Shown one piece after another: positions 32,492 to 41,521 of a stretch of 64,000 nucleotides of DNA. The notes beneath the pieces are model-generated. The model saw only the letters and a program-made list of their open reading frames with translations. It was not told where the DNA came from and did not search any database. Both the position numbers and the translations under genes were made by a program. Every line of letters starts with the position of its first letter. The first letter of the stretch is position 1. This DNA comes from Caulobacter sp. 602-2 (GTDB taxonomy: Bacteria > Pseudomonadota > Alphaproteobacteria > Caulobacterales > Caulobacteraceae): positions 124,001 to 188,000 of the forward strand of contig NZ_JAAKGT010000011.1 in the NCBI RefSeq assembly GCF_011043625.1, written 5' to 3'.

Positions 32492-32498
32492 GCGCGGC

Positions 32499-33260
32499 TC
32501 AGGCCTGCAGCCGTTCGACGTTGGAAACGCCCAGGTCGGCCAGGGTCTTCTCGAGCTCGACGGCGGCGGCCTCGACCTCGACCGGGTCGCGGCCGCGGAT
32601 CACCAGGCTGGCGCCGTAGAGGTCCGGCGGGGCGAAGAACGGATAGCTGCCGATCGACAGGTCCGGGTGGGCCTTGGCCACGGCTTCCAGCGGCGCGGCG
32701 ATCGTGCCCTCGCCCGTGCCGGTGACCCGCACCGTCGTGGCCACGACCACGGCGCCGGTGCGCAGGCGGGGACCCACGTCGTCGAGCATGCCGCGCATGA
32801 TCGCCGGCACGCCCGCCAGCACGAACACGTTCTCCTTCTGGAAGCCGGGCGGGCCCTGCACCGGGTTCTTCACCAGGCTGCCGCCCTCGGGCACGTGGGC
32901 CATGCGGCGGCGGGCGGCGTTGGGCTCGCCCCAGCGCTCGCGCAGCATGGCCATGATCTCGGGATGCTCGGGCGCGGTCACGCCGAAGGCCTTGGCGACC
33001 GAGTCGGCGGTGATGTCGTCGTGGGTGGGGCCGATGCCGCCGGTGGTGATCACGTAGTCGTACTTGGCGCGCAGGGCGTTGACCGCGTCGACGATCTCCT
33101 GCTCGACATCGGGCACCACGCGGGCTTCGGCCAGGTCGACGCCGTAGGTCGCCAGGTACTTGGCGATGGCGTTGAGGTTCACGTCCTGGGTGCGGCCCGA
33201 GAGGATCTCGTCGCCGATGATCAGCACCGCCGCCGTCACCCGATCCTTGCTGGCCGTCAT
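32499..33260 (-). CDS. CinA-like molybdopterin-binding (MoCF-domain) protein
   Basis: A 253-residue protein of the competence/damage-inducible CinA N-terminal family. The MoaB/Mog-type domain is shown by AAVLIIGDEILSGRTQDVN, YDYVITTGGIGPTHDDIT and VFVLAGVPAIMRGML. It lacks the C-terminal PncC-like deamidase part. Short CinA-like proteins have been linked to pyridine-nucleotide repair; activity here is unproven. It is divergent from sfsA, 52 bases away. Confidence 0.9.
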   Translation of the reverse strand: MTASKDRVTAAVLIIGDEILSGRTQDVNLNAIAKYLATYGVDLAEARVVPDVEQEIVDAVNALRAKYDYVITTGGIGPTHDDITADSVAKAFGVTAPEHPEIMAMLRERWGEPNAARRRMAHVPEGGSLVKNPVQGPPGFQKENVFVLAGVPAIMRGMLDDVGPRLRTGAVVVATTVRVTGTGEGTIAAPLEAVAKAHPDLSIGSYPFFAPPDLYGASLVIRGRDPVEVEAAAVELEKTLADLGVSNVERLQA

Positions 33261-33312
33261 GATCGCCGTCCCCTACACCCTGTCTCAGACACCTATCCGA
33301 CTTAGGCCCCGC

Positions 33313-34026
33313 ATGCTTCTGCCGCAACCGCTTACCCACGGCCGCATCGTCCAGCGCTACAAGCGCTTCTTCGTCGATCTGGTGCTGGACGACGGGCGCG
33401 AGATCACCGCCCACTGCCCCAACTCCGGCGCCATGCTGGGGGTCAACCTGCCGGGGCAGGGGGCGTGGGTCTCGTATTCCGACGATCCCAAGCGCAAGCT
33501 GGCCTGGACCCTGCAGTTGGTCGAGGCCGCCGGACCGGACGGGACGGGCCTTGTCGGGATCAACACCATGCTGCCCAACAGGCTGGTCGCCGAAGCCCTG
33601 GCGAGCGGGACGATCCCCGAACTGACCGGCTACGCCAACGTGCGGCCCGAGGTGAAGTACGCCGCCGCCAGCCGCGTCGACTTCCTGCTGACCGATCCCG
33701 AGCGCCCACCGTGCTGGCTGGAGGTCAAGAACGTCCACCTGTCGCGCAGCCCTGGCCTGGCCGAGTTCCCCGACTGCAAGGCCGCCCGCTCGACGCGGCA
33801 CCTGGAGGACCTGGCCGCCCAGGTCGCGGTGGGCGACCGGGCCGTGGCGCTGTTCGTCGTACAGCGCGAGGACTGCGAGGAATTCATGGCCTGCCGCGAG
33901 CTGGATCCGGCGTTTGCGCGCGGGCTCGACGTGGCGGCCGAGGCGGGCGTCGAGATCATGGTCTGGGCCTGCGCGATGAGCACGCAGGAGATCAGGATCG
34001 CAAGGCCGATCGCCTGGAAGCGTTGA
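33313..34026 (+). CDS. sfsA: SfsA family protein
   Basis: A 237-residue SfsA protein. Motifs include GRIVQRYKRFFVDLVLDDGR, HCPNSGAMLG, and the nuclease-like core VDFLLTDPERPPCWLEVKNV with DCKAARSTRHLEDLA. SfsA was named for sugar-fermentation stimulation in E. coli and has a nuclease-like fold; its true role is unsettled. The ATG at 33313 gives the usual family length; the open frame extends upstream. Confidence 0.94.
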   Translation: MLLPQPLTHGRIVQRYKRFFVDLVLDDGREITAHCPNSGAMLGVNLPGQGAWVSYSDDPKRKLAWTLQLVEAAGPDGTGLVGINTMLPNRLVAEALASGTIPELTGYANVRPEVKYAAASRVDFLLTDPERPPCWLEVKNVHLSRSPGLAEFPDCKAARSTRHLEDLAAQVAVGDRAVALFVVQREDCEEFMACRELDPAFARGLDVAAEAGVEIMVWACAMSTQEIRIARPIAWKR

Positions 34027-34034
34027 GAGGCGGG

Positions 34035-34361
34035 ATGGGCGAGGACCTTCTGGAGGAGAACGCCGACGTGCTGGCCGATCTGGCGGCGCGGGGCGTTGAC
34101 CTAGCGCGCACTCGGCAGGTCGATTTTACGGCGGTTTTCGCGTCGGAGGCCGCAGCCGATCGGTTCGCCGCAGTGGCGGCCGCCGAGGGCTTTTCGGGCA
34201 AGGTGGAGCGCAGCGGCTGTGTGGAAGCGCTGCCTTGGGACGTCGTCGTCTGCTGCGAAATGGTTCCGTCGACCGAAGCCGTGACCGGAGCCGAGATTCG
34301 TCTGGGCATCCTGGCAGCCGCCGAGGGTGGTCGAACAGACGGTTGGGGCTTTCCAGGCTGA
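34035..34361 (+). CDS. RraB-like (RNase E inhibitor family) protein
   Basis: A 108-residue protein beginning at ATG 34035, 8 bases after sfsA, with AGAGGCGGG before it. The start MGEDLLEENADVLADLAARG and the ferredoxin-like FTAVFASEAAADRFAAVAAA fit the RraB family (regulator of ribonuclease activity B). Family membership rests on pattern only. Likely co-transcribed with sfsA. Confidence 0.7.
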   Translation: MGEDLLEENADVLADLAARGVDLARTRQVDFTAVFASEAAADRFAAVAAAEGFSGKVERSGCVEALPWDVVVCCEMVPSTEAVTGAEIRLGILAAAEGGRTDGWGFPG

Positions 34362-34484
34362 CACGGGGCACACAGCCGCGCCCCCAGTTGAAATTTCATG
34401 CTATGGTCGCGACATAAGCCCGACCGGCATCTGTGTTTGCGGCGCGCCCTCGCGGCCGCGCCCCGTTTTGAGATTGAACCGCCC

Positions 34485-35315
34485 ATGACCCTCGACGACG
34501 CCTTCGAGATCGAGACCGAGACCCGCACGGGTCAGATCAAGATCCACAAGCCCGAAGACTTCGAGGGCATGCGCAAGGCTGGCCGCCTGGCCGCCGAGTG
34601 CCTGGACATGCTGATCCCGCACGTCGTTCCGGGCGTCTCGACCGATCACCTCGACGCGCTGGCCCGCGAGTTCATCCTCGACCACGGCGCCTTGCCGGCC
34701 TGCCTGTTCTATCGCGGCTATCCCAAGACGGTCTGCATCTCGCGCAACCACGTGGTCTGCCACGGCATCCCGGGCGACTGGACCCTGCGCGAGGGCGACA
34801 TCGCCAATATCGACGTCACCGTCATCGTCGACGGCTGGCACGGCGACACCTCGCGGATGTACGGCGTGGGCGAAGTGGGGCCGCGCGCCCGCCGCCTAGT
34901 GGACATCACCTACGAAAGCCTGGCCCGCGGCCTGGCGGCGGTGAAGCCGGGGGCGACCCTGGGCGACATCGGCCACGCCATCCAGTCCTATGTCGAGGCC
35001 CAGCGCTGCAGCGTCGTGCGCGACTTCTGCGGCCACGGCCTGGGCAAGGTGTTCCACGACGCCCCCAACATCCTGCACTTCGGCCGTCCCGGTCAGGGCG
35101 CGGTGCTGAAGGCGGGCATGTTCTTCACCGTCGAGCCGATGGTGAACCTGGGCAAGCCGGCGGTGAAGGTGCTGGGCGACGGCTGGACGGCCGTGACCCG
35201 CGACAAGTCGCTGTCGGCCCAGTGCGAGCATTCGATCGGCGTGACCGAGGACGGCTGCGAGATCTTCACGGCCTCGCCCACGGGCCTGTTCCAGCCGCCG
35301 ATGCAGGGCGCCTGA
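34485..35315 (+). CDS. map: Methionine aminopeptidase type I
   Basis: A 276-residue enzyme removing the initiator Met from new proteins. The metal site is complete: Asp in NIDVTVIVDGWHGDTSRM, His in DFCGHGLGKVFHD, Glu in FFTVEPMVN and Glu in SAQCEHSIGVTEDG. The substrate His (VVCHGIPGDW) is also present. ATG 34485 is preferred to the upstream open frame. The 123-base gap before it contains GCTATGG near 34400, a possible -10 element. Essential housekeeping gene. Confidence 0.96.
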   Translation: MTLDDAFEIETETRTGQIKIHKPEDFEGMRKAGRLAAECLDMLIPHVVPGVSTDHLDALAREFILDHGALPACLFYRGYPKTVCISRNHVVCHGIPGDWTLREGDIANIDVTVIVDGWHGDTSRMYGVGEVGPRARRLVDITYESLARGLAAVKPGATLGDIGHAIQSYVEAQRCSVVRDFCGHGLGKVFHDAPNILHFGRPGQGAVLKAGMFFTVEPMVNLGKPAVKVLGDGWTAVTRDKSLSAQCEHSIGVTEDGCEIFTASPTGLFQPPMQGA

Positions 35316-35404
35316 GGCCAAGACCCTTACGGGCGCGAAGCCACTAGGCGAAACTGACATTTCAGCCTACCTATCAGTCCGAGGATAATACTCGGAGCGG
35401 TTTC

Positions 35405-36172
35405 GTGCGCCAGCCTTCGCCCCCTCGGGCCCCTGACGACGCCCCCTACAACGTCGCTGGCGGCGGCGCGCGTTCGCGCATGCTGGTGCTGGACGTCTGC
35501 TCCTCGTCGGGCCTGGAAGACTGGTCGCCCGACCTGCAGAAGGCCAAGGTCTACGAGAAGATCCTGCTGGACCTGATCCTGGGCGAGCTGCCGCCGGGCG
35601 CGCGCCTGGACGAGCAGTCGCTGGCGGCGCGCTACGACGCGGGCCTGGCTGGCGTGCGCGACGCGCTGGGGCGCCTGGCTCTGGAGGGGCTGGTGATCCG
35701 CCGCGCCCGTTCGGGCACCACGGTGGCGCCGCTGGACCTGGTCGACCTGCGCCAGGGCTACGAGGCCCGCGCCCTGATCGAGCCGCACTGCGCGGGCCTG
35801 GCCGCCCGCCATGCTTCCAAGGCCGACATCGCCGCCATCAAGGCCGTGTTCGACGACGCCGAGGCCGCCGCGAAGGCCCGCGACCTGCCGGCCCTGGTGG
35901 CCATGGACCAGCGCTTCCACGCCGCCGTGGCGCGCGCTTCGGGCAACCTGGCGCTGGCGCGGATCCTGATCCCGCTGCAGCACAAGGCCGCCCGCTTCTG
36001 GGTGTTCTCGTTCGGCGGCGCCACCGAGGCCGAGCTGATGGCCGACATCGAGCAGCACCGCGAGGTCGCCGACGTGATCGCCAGCGGCGACGTCGAGGCC
36101 TCAAAGGCCGCCATGATGCGCGTGCTCAGCGTCACGCCCGAGGCCGTGCAGCGGCCGCCGGTGGAGGCTTAA
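35405..36172 (+). CDS. GntR-family regulator with FCD domain
   Basis: A 255-residue regulator. A winged-helix DNA-binding domain (about 48-112: KVYEKILLDLILGELPPGAR, SLAARYDAGLAGVRDALGRL) is followed by an FCD ligand-binding domain (ARALIEPHCAGLAARHASKA, DQRFHAAVARASGNLAL) with His residues that often bind metal. The first 45 residues are poorly conserved-looking, so the GTG at 35405 may be too early. No obvious target operon adjoins, although the RutAB-like operon lies 2 kb downstream. Confidence 0.9.
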   Translation: MRQPSPPRAPDDAPYNVAGGGARSRMLVLDVCSSSGLEDWSPDLQKAKVYEKILLDLILGELPPGARLDEQSLAARYDAGLAGVRDALGRLALEGLVIRRARSGTTVAPLDLVDLRQGYEARALIEPHCAGLAARHASKADIAAIKAVFDDAEAAAKARDLPALVAMDQRFHAAVARASGNLALARILIPLQHKAARFWVFSFGGATEAELMADIEQHREVADVIASGDVEASKAAMMRVLSVTPEAVQRPPVEA

Positions 36173-36247
36173 GGGCCTTCATCCGTCGCGTTGTCATCCC
36201 GGCCGGAGCGCCTGGACGACAGGGAAAGCGGGCGTCCTCTTTCGCAA

Positions 36248-36263
36248 AGTCCAGATTTGGACT
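36248..36263. promoter_or_regulatory. Operator AGTCCA-GATT-TGGACT of the Xre-RES operon
   Basis: A perfect 6-bp inverted repeat overlaps a likely promoter (TTCGCA at 36241 and TATATG at 36263, 16-base gap) and ends 27 bases before the antitoxin start. Type II antitoxins usually repress their own operon at such sites. Confidence 0.6.
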
Positions 36264-36289
36264 ATATGTGGATCTGGATGGAGGTCCGC

Positions 36290-36814
36290 ATGTCGCTCGC
36301 CAAGCACCGACCTGTCGAAGTCGCCGCCGGTCCGGGCGTGCTGGACCTGTCGCGGTTCTCGGCCGCCAATCGCCGCCGGCTGAGCGGGGCGGGGCTTCGC
36401 ACCTTCCTGTCGATCGCCGACCTGTGGGGCCTGACCGAGGACGAGCGCCTGCTGGTGCTGGGCCTGCCGTCGCGCTCGACCTACTACAACTGGATCAAGG
36501 CGGTGCGGGAGCATCGCGACATCACCCTCGACCTCGACATGCTGACCCGCATCTCGGCGGTGCTGGGCGTGCACCAGGCGCTGGGCGTGCTGCATGCGAG
36601 CGAGCGCGAGGGGATCGCCTGGCTGCGCAGCCCCCACGCCGCCCCGCTGTTCGGCGGCCGCCCGCCCATGGCGCTGCTGACCTGCGGAACGCAGGACGGC
36701 CTGATCAGCGTGCGCCGCTTCCTCGACGCCGCGCGGGGCGGGCTCTACATGCCGCCGGGCGACATCGACCGCGACTTCCGCCCGTACGAAGACGGCGAGA
36801 TCGTCTTTTCGTGA
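36290..36814 (+). CDS. Xre/MbcA/ParS-type antitoxin (DUF2384)
   Basis: A 174-residue antitoxin. The N-terminal part holds a degenerate helix-turn-helix (LTEDERLLVLGLPSRSTYYN, WIKAVREHRDITLD) and the C-terminal part is the toxin-binding domain (LLTCGTQDGLISVRRFLDAA, then RGGLYMPPGDIDRDF truncated family ending). The ATG at 36290 has GGAGG 5 bases upstream, better than ATG 36266. Its stop overlaps the toxin start (GTGA), so toxin synthesis depends on antitoxin translation. Confidence 0.88.
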   Translation: MSLAKHRPVEVAAGPGVLDLSRFSAANRRRLSGAGLRTFLSIADLWGLTEDERLLVLGLPSRSTYYNWIKAVREHRDITLDLDMLTRISAVLGVHQALGVLHASEREGIAWLRSPHAAPLFGGRPPMALLTCGTQDGLISVRRFLDAARGGLYMPPGDIDRDFRPYEDGEIVFS

Positions 36815-37485
36815 GCGGCGAGCCCCACGCGCCCGCGCCGCGTCCGGCCTGGCGCCTGATCCCCTCGCGCTTCCCGCCGATCGGCCTGTTCGACACCGTG
36901 GCGACGGCGGCCGATCTCGACGCGGTGATGGACCTGGCCGGCTGGACCAACGACCGGCTGGTGGCCGAGCGCATCGCCCGCCTGCCGTCCGAGGAGCGGG
37001 TCTATGGCCGGCCCAACGCCAGCATCGTCATGGCCTCGTTCCTGCACGTCGCGCCCGGCGGCATGCGCTTCAACGGCCCGGATCTCGGCGCCTGGTACGC
37101 CGCCGAGCGCCTGACGACGGCTGTGGCCGAGGTGGCCCATCACCTGCGCCGCGAGGCGGTCGCGACGGGCGTCGAGACGATCAGCCGCCAGTACCGCGTC
37201 TATACCGCGCGGCTGGAGGGCGACTATCTCGACATCCGCGGCCAGCAGGCGTCGCGGCCAGGGGTCTACGCCAGCGACGACTACACCGCCGGCCAGGTGC
37301 TGGGCGAGGCGGTGCGGGCCTCGGGCGGGGCGGGGATCCTGTTCGACAGCCTGCGCCACGCCGGCGGCGTCAATGTCGCGGCCCATCGCCCCCGCAACGT
37401 TCAAGACGTGACGCAGGGCGACCACTACGAACTGCGGGTGCAGGCCGCCTCGCGCCGCATCGAGGCCAAGCGGCTGGCGGCCTGA
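36811..37485 (+). CDS. RES-domain toxin
   Basis: A 224-residue RES-family toxin; characterised members degrade NAD+ in the cell. The core shows PAWRLIPSRFPPIGLFDTVA, EERVYGRPNASIVMASFLHV, the Arg of GMRFN, TAVAEVAHHLRRE and YASDDYTAGQVLGEAVRASG, matching the Arg/Tyr/Glu/Ser pattern of the RES active site only in outline. The GTG start (36811) overlaps the antitoxin stop. Neutralised by the preceding protein. Confidence 0.88.
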   Translation: MSGEPHAPAPRPAWRLIPSRFPPIGLFDTVATAADLDAVMDLAGWTNDRLVAERIARLPSEERVYGRPNASIVMASFLHVAPGGMRFNGPDLGAWYAAERLTTAVAEVAHHLRREAVATGVETISRQYRVYTARLEGDYLDIRGQQASRPGVYASDDYTAGQVLGEAVRASGGAGILFDSLRHAGGVNVAAHRPRNVQDVTQGDHYELRVQAASRRIEAKRLAA

Positions 37486-37499
37486 GGCGGCGGGCAGCT

Positions 37500-37607
37500 C
37501 CGTTCTTCCCCGCGAAGGCGGGGATCCAAACGGAGACTGCGGAGGAGGGCTCGGCTGTGCTCCATCCCGAAAGCCAGCTTGGGGCCCCGCCCTGGCGGGA
37601 AGAACGG
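37500..37607. repeat. Inverted repeat pair CGTTCTTCCCCGCGAAGGCGGGG
   Basis: CCGTTCTTCCCCGCGAAGG with its tail (37500-37526) recurs inverted as CCCGCCCTGGCGGGAAGAAC (37588-37605). The pair lies in the 278-base gap between the toxin and the TonB receptor. It is REP-like. The rest of the gap is AT-richer with a possible promoter near 37665-37690. Confidence 0.7.
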
Positions 37608-37690
37608 GCAGGAGCCGGAACATCCCGCCAACTGTGAGGCTTTCCCGACACAGGCCTTCGCAATCCAGTGTAAAATGTCAGAAGAGATTT

Positions 37691-37704
37691 TGACGAACGT
37701 CAAG
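37691..37704. promoter_or_regulatory. Palindrome TTGACG-AA-CGTCAA before the TonB receptor gene
   Basis: A perfect 6-bp inverted repeat 59 bases before the receptor ATG. Its left arm is also a good -35 hexamer. It may be an operator for the receptor/MFS/RutAB-like operon. Confidence 0.45.
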
Positions 37705-37763
37705 TCATCCCCATTTGGTGCGGCGAGACGGGGCCGTGGCCCCGCTCCCCGGAGCCCGCTTGC

Positions 37764-40148
37764 ATGTCCCGCCGCCTCGCCCTGCTCGCCGCCGCCTCGT
37801 TCATCGGGGCCTTCGCCGGCCTCGCCGCCGTTTCGGCCGCGCATGCCGACGACCAGCTGGCCGAGGTCGACGCCGTGGTGGTGGTCGCCCGCGATCGCAA
37901 TGCGGGCCTTCTGGAAAAGCAGCCGAACGACACGGTCTTCGGCCTCGACAAGCCGCTGATCGAGACGCCGCGCTCGGCCAGCTTCGTCTCGGGCCTGACC
38001 CTGCAGCGCTATGGCATCGAGACCCTCGACGGCCTGACCGCCGTCTCGCCGGGCACCTACACCGCCAGCTTCTATGGCGTGCCCGGCGCGCTCAACATCC
38101 GCGGCACCCTGGCCGAGAACTACTTCCGCGGCTTCAAGCGGATCGAGAACCGCGGCACCTATTCGACCCCGATCGGCGCGGCCGACCAGATCCAGATCGT
38201 GCGGGGACCGCCGACGCCGATCTACGGCTCGGGCAAGGTCGGCGGCATGCTGAACTTCATTCCCAAGTCGGGGAAGGGCGAGGGCGGCTACCTGACCGCG
38301 CCCGAGGGCGAACTGACCGCCACCTTCGGCAGCTACAATCGCAAGAACGCCACCGCCCAGATCGGCCTGCCCGCCAAATTCGGCGAGGTGGTCGGCGGCG
38401 TGCATGTCTATGGCGAGATCGAAGACAGCCACAGCTACTACAAGGGCGTCTATCCGCGCCGCCAGACCCTGCAGGTCTCGTCCGACTTCGACCTGGGGAA
38501 CGGCTGGAGCACGGCGCTGGGCGGCATGGTCTATCGCTCGAAGGGCGACGTGCAGACCGCCGGCTGGAACCGCCTGACCCAGGACCTGATCGACAACGGA
38601 ACCTACGTCACCGGCCGCGATACGAGCCTCGTGGACGCCGACCGCAACGGCCGCCTGACGCCGGGCGAGATCGGCGGGGCGCTGTACCTGCCCTATTACG
38701 GGTTCCCGAGCAGCGACGCCGCCCACACCCTGGACGTCGGCGTCGGCACGACCAAGCTGTCGCCGCGCACCGTCTACATCTCGGGCGCGGACTTCTCGAA
38801 GACCGCGACCAACACCCTCTATTTCGACATCGCCAGGAAGCTGTCGCCCGACAGCGCGGTGAAGCTGCAGCTGTTCTACGACGACCTGGAGAACAAGCGC
38901 TTCGTCTCCTACGGCTATCCGGCGCGCTTCGACAGCAAGGTCTGGGAAGCCCGGGCGACCTACGAGTTCGCCAATCGCTTCCTCGACGACGCCGTGACGG
39001 CCCGCTCGTTCGTCGGCGCCTCGTACCGTTCGTTCAAGGGCCGTCGGCGCGAGAGCTACAACAGCGGCCTGATCGCGCTGGACCGGCGCGACCTGTCGGT
39101 GGGCCAGACCGCCACCGACCTGATCGGCAGCCCGTTCACCGATCCGTCGATGACCTGGGAGAACGACAACCACACCACGTGGACGCAGGTCGGGATCTTC
39201 TTCACCACCGACATCAAGGTGGGCGAGCGCCTGAACCTGATGCTGGGCGGCCGCTACGACGACTACGACGTCACCTCCGAAGACACCGGCTCGCTCAGCT
39301 TCACCACGCCCGGCGTGCAGAGTGACGCCAAGGGCAAGGGGACCTACACCGCCAGCGTCACCTACAAGGCGCCCTTCGGGCTGATGCCCTACGTCTCCTA
39401 CGCCAAGGCCAGCGCCCTGGAGATGAGCCAGGCCGGCGACGTCAATCCGGGCCTGGTGGCCGACGCCGGCGACGCCTGGCTGTCGGACAGCGATCTCGCC
39501 GAAGCCGGCGTGAAGTTCCAGTGGCTGAAGGGTGCGCTGATCGGTTCGCTGGCCGGCTATCGCCAGAACCGCACCCAGCTGATGGGCATCAACGGCGATC
39601 CGGCCGGCACGCGCTCGAAGGGCGTCGAACTGGAAGTACGCTGGCTGGCCTCGCAGCACTTCAGCTTCACCTTCTCGGGCAACACCCAGCACACGACGGT
39701 GAAGGGCCCCGACACCTCGTTCCAGTACGTGCCGACCTATACGGCCGGCGTGTCCGGCGCCCAGGGCTATGGCGGCTCGTACGTGGTGTGGAGCTTCGCC
39801 AGCGTCCGGCCGGGCGACTACGACTACACCCTGATCCCGAAATCGGTGGTCAGCCTCTACGGCGCCTACGCCTCGGACCAGCACGACTGGGGCAAGCTCT
39901 ATGGAACCCTGGGCGTGACCCATGTGACCAAGACCTCGGGCACGGTTCCGGGCGCTGTGGTCTATCCGGCCTATGCGGTGGTCAATGGCTCGCTGGCCTA
40001 CGAGTACGGCCCCTACACGGCCACGCTCAACGTCGATAACCTGCTCGACGAGCTCTATTTCACGCCCGTCGCCGACACATACGCCAACCTCGCCGCCCTG
40101 CCGGGCAAGGGGCGCGAGTGGCGGATCACCCTCGCAAGGCGCTTCTGA
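37764..40148 (+). CDS. TonB-dependent outer-membrane receptor
   Basis: A 794-residue receptor with signal peptide (MSRRLALLAAASFIGAFAGL, cut near AHA), TonB-box-like EVDAVVVVARD, plug domain (ETPRSASFVSGLTLQRYGIE, IQIVRGPPTPIYGSGKVGGM) and a 22-strand barrel ending in the expected aromatic residue (WRITLARRF). It resembles the siderophore-receptor branch, but its gene overlaps an MFS transporter gene (TGATG) followed by RutA/RutB-like genes, so it more likely imports the substrate of that pathway. First gene of the operon. Confidence 0.94.
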   Translation: MSRRLALLAAASFIGAFAGLAAVSAAHADDQLAEVDAVVVVARDRNAGLLEKQPNDTVFGLDKPLIETPRSASFVSGLTLQRYGIETLDGLTAVSPGTYTASFYGVPGALNIRGTLAENYFRGFKRIENRGTYSTPIGAADQIQIVRGPPTPIYGSGKVGGMLNFIPKSGKGEGGYLTAPEGELTATFGSYNRKNATAQIGLPAKFGEVVGGVHVYGEIEDSHSYYKGVYPRRQTLQVSSDFDLGNGWSTALGGMVYRSKGDVQTAGWNRLTQDLIDNGTYVTGRDTSLVDADRNGRLTPGEIGGALYLPYYGFPSSDAAHTLDVGVGTTKLSPRTVYISGADFSKTATNTLYFDIARKLSPDSAVKLQLFYDDLENKRFVSYGYPARFDSKVWEARATYEFANRFLDDAVTARSFVGASYRSFKGRRRESYNSGLIALDRRDLSVGQTATDLIGSPFTDPSMTWENDNHTTWTQVGIFFTTDIKVGERLNLMLGGRYDDYDVTSEDTGSLSFTTPGVQSDAKGKGTYTASVTYKAPFGLMPYVSYAKASALEMSQAGDVNPGLVADAGDAWLSDSDLAEAGVKFQWLKGALIGSLAGYRQNRTQLMGINGDPAGTRSKGVELEVRWLASQHFSFTFSGNTQHTTVKGPDTSFQYVPTYTAGVSGAQGYGGSYVVWSFASVRPGDYDYTLIPKSVVSLYGAYASDQHDWGKLYGTLGVTHVTKTSGTVPGAVVYPAYAVVNGSLAYEYGPYTATLNVDNLLDELYFTPVADTYANLAALPGKGREWRITLARRF

Positions 40149-41443
40149 TGACCAACCACCAGATCCAGCACCGCCCCTGGCTGCTGCTGGGCGCCTTTTC
40201 CCTGCTGCTGTTCCTGATCACGGCGGCGACCTATTCGTCGCTGGGCGTGATGATCCCGGCCATGGTCCCGGAACTGGGCTGGAGCTGGCAGAACGCCTTC
40301 CTCGGCTTCACCGTCATGGGCGTGGCCACCGGCGCCTCGTCCTGGCTGCCGACGATGCTGATCCGCCGCTGGGGCGTGCGCGCCACGCTGGTGGCGGGCG
40401 CGGCGGTGATGGCCGCGGGCCTGGCCTTGCTGGCCAAGGTGCAGGGCCTGCCGGCCTATTTCCTGGCCACGGCCCTGCTGGGCGTCGGCTTCCAGGCCGC
40501 GGCCCTGATCCCGGGCACCCACGTGCTGTCGGCGATCTTCCGCCAGCGGGCGCTGCCGTTCGGAATCTACTTCACCTGCGGCGCCCTGGGCGGCGTCGCC
40601 GGACCTCTGCTGGTGCTGGCCAGCCAGGACGTCTTCGACGGCCAGTGGCGGATGTACTGGGCGCTGCAGGCGGTGGTCATCGGCTTCCTGGGCCTTCTGT
40701 GCGCCGCCGTGGTCGGCGGTCCGAAGTGGCTGGAAGAGGCCGGCCGGGCCATGGACCGTCTGACCGCCGCCGAGGCCAAGGCAGCCCCGGCCCACCCGCG
40801 CGTCTATCGCACCGACCACGACTGGAGCGTCCGCGACGCCGTGCGCACCCCGCAGTTCGCCATCCTGGTGGCGGCCTATTTCAGCCACCTGCTGGCCGGG
40901 GTCACCGCCGCCAGCCTGACCCAGGCGCACCTGACGCAGCTGGGCGTGGCGGGCGTCGTCGCGGCCGGCGCGCTCAGCGCCGAGGGCCTGATGCAGGTCG
41001 TCGCGCGGATGGCCGGCGGGGCGGTGGGCGACCGCATCGATCCGCGCTGGCTGCTGGTGCTGGCCCAGGGGCTGCTGGTCGCGGGCCTGCTGGCCCTGGC
41101 CCACGCCACGACCCTGCCGCTGCAGGCGCTGTACGCGGTGGGCGTGGGCCTGGGGTTTGGCCTGACGGTGCTGGCGGTCAGCCTGCTGCTGCTCAACTAT
41201 TTCGGCCGCCGCAACAACGTCGAGCTGTTCTCGCTGGTCTGTCTGGTGGGCGCGGTGTCGGCGGCCGGCCCGTTCGTCGGCGGCTTCATGCGCGACCGCC
41301 TGGGCAGCTTCACCCCGACCTTCCAGTTGTTCGCGGCCCTGACGGCGGTGGTGTTCCTGGCCGTCCTGATGATGCGGCCGCCCAAGCCGCGCGCCGCCGC
41401 CGTGGCGGCCCAAGCCGAAACCGGGGTCGCCGCCGACGCCTGA
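40148..41443 (+). CDS. MFS transporter
   Basis: A 431-residue inner-membrane carrier with 12 predicted helices. The ATG overlaps the TonB receptor stop. Typical major-facilitator features: MIRRWGVRATLVAGAA after helix 2 and GGAVGDRIDPRWLLV after helix 8. The central loop (about 195-240) is cytoplasmic. It would carry the compound passed in by the TonB receptor into the cytoplasm for the RutA-like enzyme. Specificity is not readable. Confidence 0.92.
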   Translation: MTNHQIQHRPWLLLGAFSLLLFLITAATYSSLGVMIPAMVPELGWSWQNAFLGFTVMGVATGASSWLPTMLIRRWGVRATLVAGAAVMAAGLALLAKVQGLPAYFLATALLGVGFQAAALIPGTHVLSAIFRQRALPFGIYFTCGALGGVAGPLLVLASQDVFDGQWRMYWALQAVVIGFLGLLCAAVVGGPKWLEEAGRAMDRLTAAEAKAAPAHPRVYRTDHDWSVRDAVRTPQFAILVAAYFSHLLAGVTAASLTQAHLTQLGVAGVVAAGALSAEGLMQVVARMAGGAVGDRIDPRWLLVLAQGLLVAGLLALAHATTLPLQALYAVGVGLGFGLTVLAVSLLLLNYFGRRNNVELFSLVCLVGAVSAAGPFVGGFMRDRLGSFTPTFQLFAALTAVVFLAVLMMRPPKPRAAAVAAQAETGVAADA

Positions 41444-41521
41444 GCCCGGCCTCGCGCGGTCATGCTTTTGGTCTATGGTCGCGCCTGACTCGAAGTTGAG
41501 CGAGCAGGCGTGGAGGCGACG

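Noticed and set aside
36190..36245. GTCATCCCGGCCGGAGC start of a dispersed palindrome upstream of the antitoxin
   Set aside because: Only one half is present with no matching inverted arm, so it was not listed as a repeat.
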